Made by a program: the position numbers and the translations under genes. The notes beneath the pieces were generated by a model that saw only the letters and a list, made by a program, of their open reading frames with translations, made no database searches and had not been told where the DNA came from. DNA of 64,000 bases from Acorus gramineus. Lineage: Eukaryota > Streptophyta > Magnoliopsida > Acorales > Acoraceae. Of the stretch, positions 47,791 through 59,974 are shown one piece after another. Position 1 is the first letter of the stretch. Each line of letters opens with the position of its first letter. The stretch spans positions 8,566,860 to 8,630,859 of the forward strand of contig CM060854.1 in assembly GCA_030737835.1 (NCBI GenBank), read 5' to 3'.

Positions 47791-48311
47791 ACCCCGTATG
47801 GGGTGTGACTTTAGATTATTCGCTCCCCATAGCTATACTGGAATAGATAACAATCCAGGCTGAATAAGCAACTTTTCGTTTGGTTGTTTTTTTTTGTTAT
47901 TCTCATTGGGAAACGTAAAAATGATTTTTTTGTTGTTTGGCTCATCTTGGATAAAGTGATGATAAATGGTTGATAAGGGATGAATAAGAGTTTATGATTT
48001 TTTAAATGACAATTATACCCCCTGAGAATAGTGTGAGAGATATATGATTGATTTGATAGATGTGACAGTTTTTGGAATCTGTGTGAGTCTGTTATTAGAA
48101 ATAAATTTTTTAAAATGACAGAGAATGGTATTTTTATCCATTAGTATAGATAAGCATTGATAAACAATTCCACCATTTCCTTAAAATATCAGACCTTATC
48201 CTAGCTTATCCAGACATAACTATCGGGGTTTATTATATCAAAATAAATAACTTTTTTTAGCTATTCTCATCTATTCTATATTATTCTTGCTTTATGTTCC
48301 ACATCATATGG
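47791..48311. mobile_element. MITE, same family as 4581-5109
   Basis: ACCCCGTATGGGGTGTGACT at left; the right end ATGTTCCACATCATATGG is a degraded inverted counterpart. The interior is nearly collinear with 4581-5109 (GATAAATGGTTGATAAGGGA is present in both). Confidence 0.65.
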
Positions 48312-48993
48312 AATGTTAATCATTACATTTTTTAACAAGAATAATTAAAAAGACGTAATAAAATATAAAATAATTTATTTTTTATTTATATTGAAATGCA
48401 TGTGATCGATGACGTGTCGTGTGTGTGTGTAAAATTCAAATTCCTCATACATGTGGCATGTTAAAGACCCATCAATGGGTTCATACGGTAAAGGCCCAAA
48501 AACTCACAGCTGTAGACTGACTTTTAGGGTTTCCAAAAAGAGACAAAGTTACACTCAGTATATTTTAATGGTCCAGACCGCTCGTATTTTAATTTTTTTT
48601 TAAATTATCTATATTATGTGATGAGATATGTATTTAAATAAAATGTAAAAGATTAGTTTGATATTCATTTTCTTCATATCTACCGAAACACCTATAATAA
48701 TTGTGTTTAGAAACATCCATACCCGTATTCATCCAGGACATCACAGATCAAATTTCTTTTTCCATTGAACTTATTATAATATCTTTTCTAAGAAACGGTA
48801 TACAATTGCAACCTATTAGAAATTTATTTCTAGTGATGAGGAATTCTCTTTGTAGTCCAAAGTTATCAAATTGACCCTAAGTAGATATATTGCAATTAAT
48901 TTAATAATATTATTCATAGAAAATATAAATAATTTTCAACAAGGCATGTACATCGATACAATGGATGGAGAGAGCTAACGAGATATATAATAA

Positions 48994-50036
48994 GGAAAAT
49001 GACAAAATAAATCTTTCAAAAGTTAGAAATACCCAAATCAGTCATTTTTAAAAATTATACAAAAAAAAAATTTAATTTCACCATTTTAGAAACTCAAAAG
49101 ACTAACCTACCCCTTTATGTAGTTAGATCTCTAGTATGTCTCTAACCCTTGTTAGGTTATTCTATACCTCTTACATTTGTGAAAATATTTTACACATTCT
49201 CATGCATAATTTTTTTTTGTACTCTAAATTATTCGTCATTAAATGGATTTAAAGAAACATCAACGTTTAGAGGAGTATCATGAAAAACTCAAATTATATT
49301 AACACAAGCCCCCGTTTGTTTTGGGTATAAGCCCCTGGATAACCCCATATAAGAATTTTGATGTGTTTGTTTGTCCCGGATAACTCCTAATAAAGTATGC
49401 CAGAATAAATTAGTATAAAGTGGTATATGGATTCTAATCAATTCATGGAATTAAAGTTATTATAGGTTATTCTACCTAGAGAATATGTAGACCCACTGTC
49501 AAATCAATTGTCATCACCTCTTATAAATCACATGTCAAATCAACTATCATTATTTTCTTACCTTTTAAATCCTTATCCATGCTTTATTCATATTTTACTC
49601 AAATAACAAAACATTTATTCTTACGTTTATCAACGAGAATAATTCAAAACACAACCAAACACAAAATCACTTTATCCTTATTTATACTCACTTATGCTTG
49701 GATAAATGTATACCTTGTCATAAATCCCATCCCTATTCCAAACGGGGGCTTAAGGGAGTGTCATGAAAAACTCAAATTATATTAACACATATCTTACAAA
49801 ATCCATCAAATGACGAATAATTTAGAGTAAACAAAAAACAAAAATTATGCATAAATGTAAGAGGTATGGAATAACCTAATAAGGGTTAGAGGCATGTTAG
49901 GGATCTAATTACATAAGGGGTAGGTTAGTCTTTTGAGTTTTTAAAATTATGAAATTAAACTTTTTTTGGTATAATTTTTAAAAGTGACTGATTTGAGTAT
50001 TTCTAACTTTTAAGATATTTATTTGACCATTTTTCC
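48994..50036. mobile_element. Long-TIR MITE interrupted by a second MITE
   Basis: The left arm (GGAAAATGACAAAATAAATC, AAGTTAGAAATACCCAAATC) pairs with the right arm over about 290 bp, both continuing through AAAAGACTAACCTACCCCTT or its complement and AATTATTCGTCATT. The centre is split by the PIF-like MITE at 49308-49749. Once the adjacent Helitron is removed, flanks TATATAATA and TATATTATA match at 8 of 9, though both are AT-only. Confidence 0.72.
49308..49749. mobile_element. Nested PIF-like MITE between 35-bp direct repeats
   Basis: Near-perfect termini GCCCCCGTTTG...CAAACGGGGGC. It lies inside the long-TIR element at 48994-50036. Immediately around it are 35-bp direct repeats (49272-49306 and 49755-49789; text ending AACTCAAATTATATTAACACA) that differ at one base. 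Confidence 0.78.
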
Positions 50037-50959
50037 TATATCTATACTATCTATAAAAGTACCAATCCATGAAAAACATTCATTAGACATGTTCACCCTT
50101 CTTAATTCATGAAAATCCATTCCTACCCCAAATGATATTTGATTAGACATATTTACCATTTGACATTCTTGAAATTCAATTACATGATTATATGTGTAAA
50201 ATTAATATATGCAATTTAATTTATACATTTATTAGTATTTACCCTTTCACATTCTTCAAATTCAATACATGATTATATGTCTAAAATTAATATAATAAAG
50301 CACTATTGAGTGATTTATATAAAAAAAAGACACAATAAGATGGTTATATATAATTATTTTTTTATTTTTGAGTTGATCCCTGGTATTGTTTTATAACGTT
50401 CATTTTTTTAAAAGATCGTTTTGAACAAATAAAATATATTCACCTAATTGAACTTCTCATATTCTAAATTCATATTTTTGCTACCTGATTTCAAACTAAA
50501 TCAGCAGAAAATTAAACTCAAACAAACATTCAAACAAAATCAGTCCTAAAAAAATATTCAGTCAACACTTTTACCCTTCTCAAATGATGAAAATCCAATT
50601 TATCCTATGAAACCAGCTCATCTTCTGCTTTTCTTTCTCTTCGTTATTTCGAGGACCAAACATTTATTATTTGACATTAAATTATTTTCACCCCTCATTT
50701 TTATCCATTGAATTTACCCAACATCTTCTCATCTTCCCATTCGTCTCTTCCTCTTCCCGATCGTCCCAATAAAACCTTCCTCTTTAATGGTGTTTTTATT
50801 CTCAAGAGAAAAATCTGATTGACATGGGAACCGACCCGTCACAACAAAAAAAAAAACTTGTATAAAGTTTAATCTTGCATTTATTCTACACAGCTATACA
50901 AGCAGGTCTGTGCCATTTTTTTTTTCGTTATTTCGAAGCAGTTTGCATTTCCTTTCCTT

Positions 50960-51290
50960 TTTCAGTGATGATGTCTCTACTCTGTGGTTGTATCTTCCTT
51001 TCATTGCTGTGATTTTGTCATCATTGTATTCTCTCCAGGTTGCATATGCCTGGAATCAAGTGGAATTCATTCTCACAACAGGTATCCATAGCACGTGTTG
51101 GGTTACTTTAGATGAAATTGTGTTCTATATATGTTGTTGCATTATCACATGTTTGCACGAGATGGGTGCCAATAATTGTATCACATAAAGACTATAGAGA
51201 TCTTGCCGGCAACATTTATGGTGCATCTTCAAGTTTTATATCTTTCTTGTTGGTTACCACTGCTATTCTTTTGGCATCAATCATTTAATA
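50960..51290 (+). pseudogene. Exon-like fragments in Helitron, unassigned
   Basis: TCTCTCCAG precedes GTTGCATATGCCTGGAATCA and the segment ends at CACAACAG before GTATCC, as an exon with AG/GT borders would (reads VAYAWNQVEFILTT). At about 51186-51288 an open segment reads YRDLAGNIYGASSSFISFLL, then a hydrophobic tail and a stop, like the C-terminus of a membrane protein. I do not recognise the parent gene, and the pieces are not joined in one frame. Confidence 0.45.
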
Positions 51291-51494
51291 TAAGCATATA
51301 CATATTTTGGTTTTCCCACTTTAATGTTCTATGGCATGAGTATCAATTGTTCGGTAATGAATTTTAGATGTGGGAAAAAATTACCATGATCAAAACAATA
51401 ATATGTAAAATCAGCTTGACCAACTGTTTGAGTATATGTAAATTCTGTGTCACACCTGCCCTGTTAACATTGTGTATTTATGTTTAATGCAACA

Positions 51495-51585
51495 GGCAAG
51501 GGTGTCCCCATGAGACATGTCTTGGGAAAGAGCAAGATGATCCTTGGATTGCTTGAGGGATTTCATTGCTCCACATTTTCTCTTA
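51495..51585 (+). pseudogene. Exon-like fragment in Helitron, unassigned
   Basis: After TTAATGCAACAG comes an open stretch reading GKGVPMRHVLGKSKMILGLL and then EGFHCSTF. The acceptor-like AG and codon-like composition suggest a captured exon; parent unknown. Confidence 0.4.
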
Positions 51586-51611
51586 AGATGTACTAGACAT
51601 TTTTTTTTATC

Positions 51612-51779
51612 TAACAGGTTATGGTGCTATACATAATTGATATTTCTTACTTTTGCATGATTTATTATCCTGTCAAGCAATTGTACTAGACACATTTTTT
51701 TCTCTCTAACAGGTTATGGCACTATACATCATTGATATTTCTTATTTTTGCATGATTTATTATTCTATCAAGCAGGTGG
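51612..51779 (+). repeat. About 100-bp direct duplication in Helitron
   Basis: TCTAACAGGTTATGGTGCTA and TCTAACAGGTTATGGCACTA begin two copies, both continuing TACAT(A/C)ATTGATATTTCTTA, TTTTGCATGATTTATTAT and ATCAAGCA or GTCAAGCA. The spacer also repeats TACTAGACA(C)ATTTTTTT. Confidence 0.85.
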
Positions 51780-53961
51780 GGTATTGTTGCTGCTGGGTAA
51801 TCTTCAGTTTAATCTTCAAAAACTTGTTCATTGCTATTTAAGTTTTAATTAATACTGTTTAAAGAAAGAAAAAAAAGGTAGACAAACCTTAATTACAGTC
51901 ACCATTTGGACATAATACTTTGAAATGAAACTTAGCATGAAAAATTTATTTTGGACATTTCAGCGTGCTCATATACTCCAGACAATAACAACTCGATTCT
52001 CTTCTCAATGAGCTTAGAACTATGGAGGTTTGTTTTTATCCCTCCATCTACTTTATTTCATTTGTGGTATGCTTGTTTGTTGTTCCTAGGATCAAAAATT
52101 GAGATTATTTAATCACTGTCTTTATTACTTTTTATTTAATCACTGTCTTTATTATTTTTTTCACGTTCATTGTTAAATATAAACAGAGCTTCTAAAGCTT
52201 CATCTCGTATGCAATGGATGGAGATTGGTATCTTGTATGTAGGCATAATTTTCACTTTAAAAGCAGAGAGTATCTTTTTCAGGTAAATATAAATAAGAAT
52301 ATCTTCTTTCTAATAGCTGTAATATTTATTAAGTGAATTTCATGATTTTTTTTCATCATGGTTATTTTTATTGCAAGTGTTGTGTATTTCTTATATCAAA
52401 CCTGTACATAATTTAACTTCTTTTTCTTTTAATGAATGATGGGAAAGCTTGAAAAATGGTACCTAAAACCACTTTGTTAGAAAAATGAATCTTCGTGACA
52501 TGTTAATGAACTTCCATAATAAAATTCAGTAAATTAAGACCACACAACTCAGGTACTTTTCGAGTAATAAGAGGTATGGAGATGCTAAAACTTTTGGTTC
52601 AAGCAGGTCAATTCATGTTGATCGATTGTTTCTCTGGGTTGATTTCAATTGATTATTTCGTGGCACATTAGAAGAACCTTTATATTTCAGCTAAATTCTT
52701 ATTGGTTTTGACAGGTCATACCCTTGTCAGATGATGGCTGATTGTAACGGTTCTAAATGTAGAGGGGATTTCAAAATATTTGTGAATTTGGAAGACTCAA
52801 CCACTCCATTGCTTGATTACATGGTGTAATTAACAATAGTATTTCAAAAACATAGAGCATTTTTTATTTCATAATATATTTCCAAAACATGGACTAGAAG
52901 TAAAACATGTAGGAGGCATTTCAATTGGGGTTTGGATTTGGAAGAATTGAGAATCTATAGATTTGGGAACTTGTTTGAAGGGAGGGATTTCAATTTCTTC
53001 AGCTATAAATCTGTGATTTATATGGTATGCATAAGTCCGGTTTTGAATGTTACTAATAGGTGTTTTAAAGGATTGTTTTATTTCAGTCAATATGAATTGG
53101 CATATGATAATCAACAAAGGCCTCTGAGATGATATTTGTGCATGTGTTACGACATTTGATTAATAGAGGGCAATATCCATTCTAACTTAGAATCATATTT
53201 TTACACTTTTTATGTTGTTTATATCTTTGCATGTCCTATTGAATATTGCACATCTATCCTATTAGAATAGTAATTGGCATTGAATTAATCCTCACCATAT
53301 TTATACTTGTTTACACCATTATGGATATTGATCGCATATGCAACGGATATCCATATTTATATATGTTGATGAAAAACATATATGGGATGTCGAAATACAT
53401 ATGTCCACTCCATATTCATTCATATGAAGCATGCATATCTAAGAGTTGTTATAGGCCAATTCTATCTGTGTTTTCTATATAATTAATGTGTGGTAGTGGA
53501 ATTTGTGTGTCCATCCATTTGTTTGCATTGCATCCTATGAAGACAACAATTTTCAGATCGGATCGAAATGCTTCTCATTTCAATTTTTTTGGCTTTCTTC
53601 ATTGTCAAATTGATTTCATTGACAAATGCTCGACAACTGTTAATCCAAAAAATGCATGACTAATTTTTGAAAATATGTAATGCTAAAAATTAAAGAAAAA
53701 AATATTGTTTAAGAAATAAATTTGTTATTATTCTAAGGTTTAATTAAACTTGGGCTCGCATCACATTCACTTTAGGATATTTTTCAGATAATTATAAGTC
53801 TTCATTGCTATTTCCATATACCTCGTTATGCATACCAAAGGAATGTCTTAATTTTCCCTTTTTTTCCTATACAGGGGCGTGTGGGTAGAGGATTAGGGGA
53901 GGAATAGGTGGGAATAGGCATGGAATAGGGAAAAAAAAAGGTGTTTGGGTGAGAGGAATAA

Positions 53962-54322
53962 GGTGGCATTTGGTTGTCGGAATAACAAAGAATAAAGGGG
54001 TATAATAATTCTCCCTTACTCATGGAATTAGCCTATTCCATCAACAATTATAAGTGGGTCCCATAGTTTTTTTTTTTCATTTCAAATCACCTGTCATTAC
54101 CTCTTATACATTAATGGGCCCACATGTAAAATTAACTTTTTATACCTTATTCACATTTTATTTTTCATCAACCAAACACTCAACCTTTATTATTGCGTTT
54201 CTCAACGAGAATAACTAAAAACAAAACCAAACATAAAATCACTTATTCCATTGATAAAATCAACAATTCTTGTAATAGGAATAAACCTTAGAATAACTTA
54301 TGTCTTTATCCAAATGGGCCCA
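53962..54322. mobile_element. PIF-like MITE inside the Helitron
   Basis: GGTGGCATTTGGTTGTCGGA at left and TTTATCCAAATGGGCCC at right, with a body (CACTCAACCTTTATTATTGCG, CAACGAGAATAA) shared with the 16.8 and 49.3 kb MITEs. The exact ends are uncertain because of a G-rich, AGGAATAGG-repeated left flank from 53874. Confidence 0.55.
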
Positions 54323-54692
54323 GTGTTTCATGATTATCTGCAGCATGATTTGGTAGAGACTAAGAGCACTACTGTTGAAAAACTTGCAGTGGCAGAAGCA
54401 ACTTTGCAGGAAGTTCTAGAGAAATTCAGAATCTAACTATTGTAAACAGTTAATAATCTCATCCACATTGTACCTCTTTTACTATAAGTTTATTGGAAAA
54501 AATTACTTCATAAATATATAACATGCATTCAAGTACTCATATTTGAGTAATTATTCTTCGGCTTAATGTTTGCATCGAATTTTCAATTCTAATAGTAAAA
54601 TACTTTTAAACTCATCTTTCTTCTTTCTCTTTTTCGAAGAATGACAGCGATGCATATGATGAAAAATTAAAAGAAGCTATTACATGTGAGTC
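54323..54692 (+). pseudogene. Exon-like coding fragments in Helitron, unassigned
   Basis: 54323-54436 stays open and reads FHDYLQHDLVETKSTTVEKL followed by AVAEATLQEVLEKFRI and a stop; it is charged and likely helical. A second piece, after acceptor-like TTTTTCGAAG, reads NDSDAYDEKLKEAIT and ends at CAT/GTGAGT, a strong donor. Together they look like captured exons of one gene with its introns, but I cannot name it. Confidence 0.45.
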
Positions 54693-55045
54693 CAATCAAC
54701 TTGAAAACATAATAGATTTGTAATAATCTAAAGTTCAATGAAAATTTAGGCTTTATCATTTCTATATACTTAGTGGAAAAAAATTAAATTTCTCTTTATA
54801 TGCATGTAATTTTCAAAATAACGCCTCATACAAATGTACTATAATGATAATTATTGAATAATTTATATATGAAGGGTCATAATATATATAACACTAGCAA
54901 GAATGTACAAATATATGTAAATCCCTCAAATAGGAAATAGTAAAAAATGGGACATAATAGTTCAAAAGAAATTAAATATCTTACACTTTGATAGTTAAAT
55001 TATTAACAAAATAATTCATGTGCAACGCACATGTGCTTCAACTAG

Positions 55046-55930
55046 TTATATAAAGGACTGTATCAAGAGTGTTTTAGATCGTAAAATAAATTAATTTTAT
55101 GAAAAATATAGTGTAAATAAAAGGAGCACGTTGAACTGTCCAAACAATTGATTGCCAAGCTGTAAAGCAGCAGATCTCTCCCTCAAATGAGATGGTCCCG
55201 TCCGAGTTTGCGTCAAATCTCTAAAACAAACAAAAGAACGATTTTTGCATTTGACGATCAACCTATGCAATTTATGTGTATTTTTTTATACTTCTCCGAT
55301 AGGTTAATTCAATGCTTTTCAAATTATGACCCTGAACGCACTCCCAGACAGAACCTGAGTATCATTTAAAAGTAAAGCCTGAAGTGTGAACCCACACCAG
55401 GAAATGTCAGCAAAAAAAAAGTGCCCCTAACAAATGTGCAATAGGATTTGGGGATGCAAAAAAAGGCAATCAATCAACCCATCCAAAGACCAAGGAATAA
55501 ACACTTTATTTAAACCGACCAACTTTTATTTTTTTGTTCATTTTTGTTCATTGAAGAATGCAAGTTGGAATGCATCGTATCCCTCGTGGACCCCATATCA
55601 GATGGTCCTCCTTGTCCGGCCTCATTTAACGGCCATCAAAATAAACTTTTTTTTTTTTTTCTCACAACCACTAATTATAATTTTTTTATATAAATGTTCT
55701 TTGTTTTTGTTTAACAAATTTAAGGTCCGTTTGAGAGTACATTTAGGGAGCGTTTAAGCCAGCGGACGCGGGGAATACGACCTCCAAAGCAAACAAAAAA
55801 ATCGTGATTGTGTTTGAAGACCAGTGATAATGTTAAACACCTATTTTTTTCCGCGTTGAAAATGTTTTAAACACTACTTCTCCAACTCATCCTTGCTTCC
55901 CTAGACGCGGTGTTCTCGGACACAATACTC
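55046..55930. other. Gene-free stretch before duplication copy B
   Basis: Contains two copies of a short GATC...ATCAGATGGTCC-type motif (about 55168-55200 and 55577-55612), also seen at about 39098-39135 and 41418-41455. No gene. The end of this stretch supplies the novel tail of the truncated gene at 55931. Confidence 0.5.
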
Positions 55931-56140
55931 TTAAATGGAAACTATATTTTCAACGGCTGAGATGGAGAGACCTTTCTCGGATCGGTGGTCCTTTTTACTC
56001 TCGTGCTGTCCACCGTCTGATGGAGAGGGAGGAGGGGTCTGAGGGGGCTTGTAATACATCCTCGCCGTCTGAGGGCAATGTGAGTGGAACCTCGCCGCTA
56101 TTCTCACCCCCATATCCAATATCTCTACGCACTTCACCAT
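55931..56140 (-). CDS. Small-protein family, member 4, C-terminus replaced at duplication breakpoint
   Basis: Minus-strand frame of 69 residues, identical to member 2 except one substitution (DHRSEKG for DHGSEKG) up to LSISAV. There the duplication ends (55950), and the family's [11 protein letters not shown] is replaced by ENIVSI from unrelated sequence before a stop. The N-terminal core and promoter block are intact, so it could still be transcribed, but the conserved C-terminal hydrophobic motif is lost. Probably a pseudogene or altered paralogue. Confidence 0.7.
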   Translation of the reverse strand: MVKCVEILDMGVRIAARFHSHCPQTARMYYKPPQTPPPSPSDGGQHESKKDHRSEKGLSISAVENIVSI

Positions 56141-56313
56141 CTTCTCTGTAAATCAAAATACTGAGAGAGGGGGGGGGAATGAAATAATAAAAAATTAAAA
56201 TATAAAAAATAAAAATAGAGAGGGGGGGAATTAAAAGACGTCCCAAACAGAGGAGCTCATAAGACTGAAAGCAATGGACGGTGATGCGGCGGCGAGGCTC
56301 TTCATCTCCTCTG

Positions 56314-56436
56314 TTTATATAGCCCTCTGTTTCTAGGTTTGCGCTGTTGATATTGCCCTGCTGTTTATTTTAAAATGCTCCCGCGTTTTGGGAGAGGTGT
56401 TGGCGTGGATTTTGTTTGATTTGGACGTGACTTTAG
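56314..56436 (-). promoter_or_regulatory. Conserved promoter block of member 4
   Basis: Same ordered blocks as at 31639-31760, including the ACGT-core site and a TATA box read on the minus strand at 56321-56314. It is essentially unchanged from copy A. Confidence 0.7.
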
Positions 56437-56945
56437 CACTGCACGTTGGTCCCTTGATTTTTGGGGAGGGAGCGTTAATGTGAAAGCGTGTATGAGATGG
56501 ATCCTGCGAGATTTTTTAATGACTTAATTATCTTTCCCATTTTGTGCTACAAATTAATATTTTTTATTCTTTTTTAGAAGAAAAAAAAAATGTTACCAAA
56601 CGAAAAATCGGCGTTTCAAATGAAACGGTGGTGGTGAAAGGCAAAATTTTGTGCGTTTAAAAATGCATGAAAACAGTGTTGTTGAAAAGCGGGGACGAGT
56701 TTTCTAACACGGTGTTCCATGCCGCCGCATACCCAAATGCTATCTCAATGTTTTTTACAATCGATACGTAGTTACGTACAGGGGCTTGTTGGAAGAAAAA
56801 ATATTATTGCCTTTGGTATTTTTTATTATTTTAAAAACAGTCTTATTTTATGTTATTAACCCTCACCATTGGATGTAATGAAGTGTATACCTTATTAAAA
56901 AATTTGTTTCTTTGTTCTCAAATAAATTTTTTTGTTTTGTTTATA

Positions 56946-57449
56946 GGAAAATTATCTAAAAAAATCATTTAAATATTAAAAATTCTATAAAAAAAAGTTT
57001 TCTATTAAAATTTTAGAGTCACATGACTTAATTACCCTTATATTATCTACTATTTAAAAATCATCACACATTTAATTATTTCGCACCTTAATTAAAGAAC
57101 GTTAATAATTAATAACATATTTTTTTATTTTTGTATAAAATTTATTATTATTTTTTGTATATCTAAATACACTATTAAGAATTAAATTATAAAAAATTAA
57201 ATTTTTTTATTATAAAATATTTTTTAGATATTTCTTTTGAGACACTTAAATATATTTAATATTGCAAGATTTTTTTATATAATATTAAACATATAAAAGT
57301 TCACCAATTTTTTTTTATAAAGTTTAGTAAGAGTAGTCAAGTAATTTGTTTTCTAAAATTATGAAAGAAGACTTTTTAAGGTAGAATTTTTAAAAATGAC
57401 TGATTTGAGTATTTGCAATACTTAGATGATTTTTTTTTGGTATTTTCCC
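56946..57449. mobile_element. Long-TIR MITE, copy B
   Basis: Counterpart of 32209-32729, flanked by TTGTTTATA and TTATTTATA (8 of 9). It is 17 bp shorter than the A copy through scattered indels. Confidence 0.75.
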
Positions 57450-57889
57450 TTATTTATAAAGAAATATTATTACTTATTAGACAATGTGGTGTTTAGTTAT
57501 ACCGAACCCACTACTGTTGGATGTATTTATAAATACAGTCATGATACTTAAGCCCCAAAATATAAGTTCCACTCACCAATCCCACGAGGTGTCATCATCT
57601 CATTGGTTGGCTTGTTGACTTTTCAAAAATGGTAAAATGGTAAAATACAAATCTGCCTCAATAACCCAAATCCCCATTTTTTCTCTATTCAATTACTAAT
57701 TTATCACGGTTACATTAAAATTTATTTATTTCAAAATTTGAATTTTGAAATCTTTATCTGTTAACTGAATTTTCTATTTCAGTTACACCCAAAACTTACC
57801 TAAATTACAAAAAAACTCACCTAAATTGTTTTTTTTTTTTTCAAAATCGTTCAAACGGCTACTCTTTTTTTTCAAATTACATTTGTACT

Positions 57890-58620
57890 ATATACATTTT
57901 TTTTTAAGAATGTTATTAAATAAACATTCTAGTATTTGACAAACATCTTTTCAATTTATATAAATAAGATACATCTCAGAAAATTCAAATACATTTCCTA
58001 AATGTTTACATCTCTCACAACTATTTGTTATATATACATAAACATTGTTACATTTACATAAATATAACATAACAGTTATATTTATATAAATGTTTTACAT
58101 TTCTGCAATGTTTAAACAATTTGAAAACAGATCCTCTCGTCAATAGTCAGTTATATTTTATGAAAAATAACAAACACTTTTTTTGTTGTGAGTTATATTT
58201 AACAAATGTTACATGAACTATTTGTTATATTTTCATAAAAACTGTTACATTTACATAAATGTAACATAATAGTTACATTTAAATGTTTTACATTCCATGC
58301 GATATTTAAATAATTTAAAGGAAGATCATCTTTTCAATAGTCAATTACATTTTAAGAAAAATGTCAAACACCTTTTTCATTATGAGTTACATTAACAAAT
58401 GTTACATAACTATTTGTTAAATTTTTATAAAAACTGTTACATCTACATAAATGTAACATAACAGTTATATTTACCTCAATGTTTTTATATTCCATGCAAT
58501 GTTTAAACAATTTAAAAACATATTATCTTTTTAATAATCAATTACATTTTATGAAAAATGTTAAACATATTTTTCGTTGTATGTTGCATTTAACAAATGT
58601 TACATTGAGTTCATGAAAAA
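57890..58620. repeat. About 190-bp tandem array, copy B
   Basis: Units start at about 58091, 58283 and 58482 (TGTTTTACAT and TGTTTTTATATTCCATG), counterpart of 33180-33900. Confidence 0.68.
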
Positions 58621-59329
58621 TAATTCTGTTGCATTCTTCAATCTAGGCTATAAAAAAAACAGAAAAAAATCATATTCAAAATCAAACACCAAATGTCAAA
58701 CCTAAACATAATATATGTCAAACCTGATCCAATAGACATTGAGATGAAATCCAAACCCAAAAAAAAATCAAATATGTGACTTCAAATTCTTCCGAAGTAG
58801 AAATTTAGATTTGCTACGAGGTGATCTTCATCGAAAAATCAGTTTTGAGAAAAACAAAATGGAGTTAATGATGAAAGAATAAGAATTCAATTCAACATTC
58901 AAAAAAAAGAAAAACTTTAAATAATGTTGCATGAATGCAAATATAAAAATCGTAACTGCATTATGATTTAGGAGATTGGTTAACAAAAAAGTATAATAGA
59001 AATTCTCTATCTACCACCTCATGGGGCTTATGATAGGGCCCGTGAATTGAGCCTAAAAAACATTTCTCTTATAAATATGATCCAACTTCAATTGGTGTCC
59101 TGGCGTGCATTTTTAATCGTGATGCATTTTACATTAAAGATAATATTTAAATGGATAGTATTATTATTAGTATTTCCGTTATGGCTGTTATATATTAATT
59201 CCAGTCATTAGTGAATTTTATTTCTTTCGGTTTCAATTGTTATATGATTTGATTATTACTTCCCGTTTTAACAGTTACAGTTCTATTTCCTATTTGGTCT
59301 ATATATTGATCTTCCACATCTGTGTTGAG

Positions 59330-59974
59330 TAGGGATGGCAGTGGGACGGGATAAACGAGAAACACGCCCCAACCCAACTCTATTGGAACGGTTTTGGTCC
59401 TCTAAATGTCAAACCGGAACCCGACTCATCCGATGAAGATATGGGACGGGTTTGAGATTCAAGTGCAAAACCCGCCCCGCTCTGTTATAACCCGTTTAAA
59501 TCATTTATATCATCCCAAATGATATGATAGATAAATTAAACTAGCATATCATATATTATTATTATTTATAAAATATTTAAACATACATTAAGTAATATTA
59601 TATAACATAATGAATAACAATAATTATTTAATTTTTAATATAAAAAAAATAAAAAATATTAACAATATTTGAAAAATTGGATTTTTAAATTCGTACCTTT
59701 CTAAATAGCACAGGATGATACGGGTTTGGGTTATTTAAAAATCCGTTTGAACGGGTTTGAGATGGCATAATAAAATCCATCACAGGTTTTGGTTATTTAA
59801 AAATTCGTTCAGACAGATTTGGGATGGCACAATAAAATCCGTCACGGGTTTGGGACGGAATAATAAAATCCGTTATGAGTTTGGGACGGGTTTAAGACAA
59901 AATTTTATTAGCAGATTTGGGATTGGGATTGAGATTGACCAAACCCACCCCAATCCGCCTCGTTGCCATCCTTA
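59330..59974. mobile_element. hAT-type MITE with exact 8-bp TSD, copy B
   Basis: TAGGGATGGCAGTGGGACGG to CGTTGCCATCCTTA, flanked by GTGTTGAG at 59322-59329 and 59975-59982. It is 63 bp longer than copy A because of an extra unit of the GGGTTTGGGTTATTTAAAAA type near 59718-59810. A 72-codon frame here is accidental. Confidence 0.88.

Larger units (their letters stand above)
50041..55045 (+). mobile_element. Helitron of 5 kb with exon-like cargo
   Basis: Starts TCTATACTATCTATAAAAG after an A and ends CTAG (55042-55045) before a T. Eight bases before CTAG is a perfect hairpin CATGTGC-AAC-GCACATG (55017-55033). These are the structural hallmarks of a Helitron 3' end. There is no Rep/helicase coding, so it is non-autonomous. 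Inside are several stretches bordered by AG and GT splice-like sites (separate entries), a 90-bp duplication and a PIF-like MITE. It abuts the right end of the MITE at 48994-50036. Confidence 0.75.
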
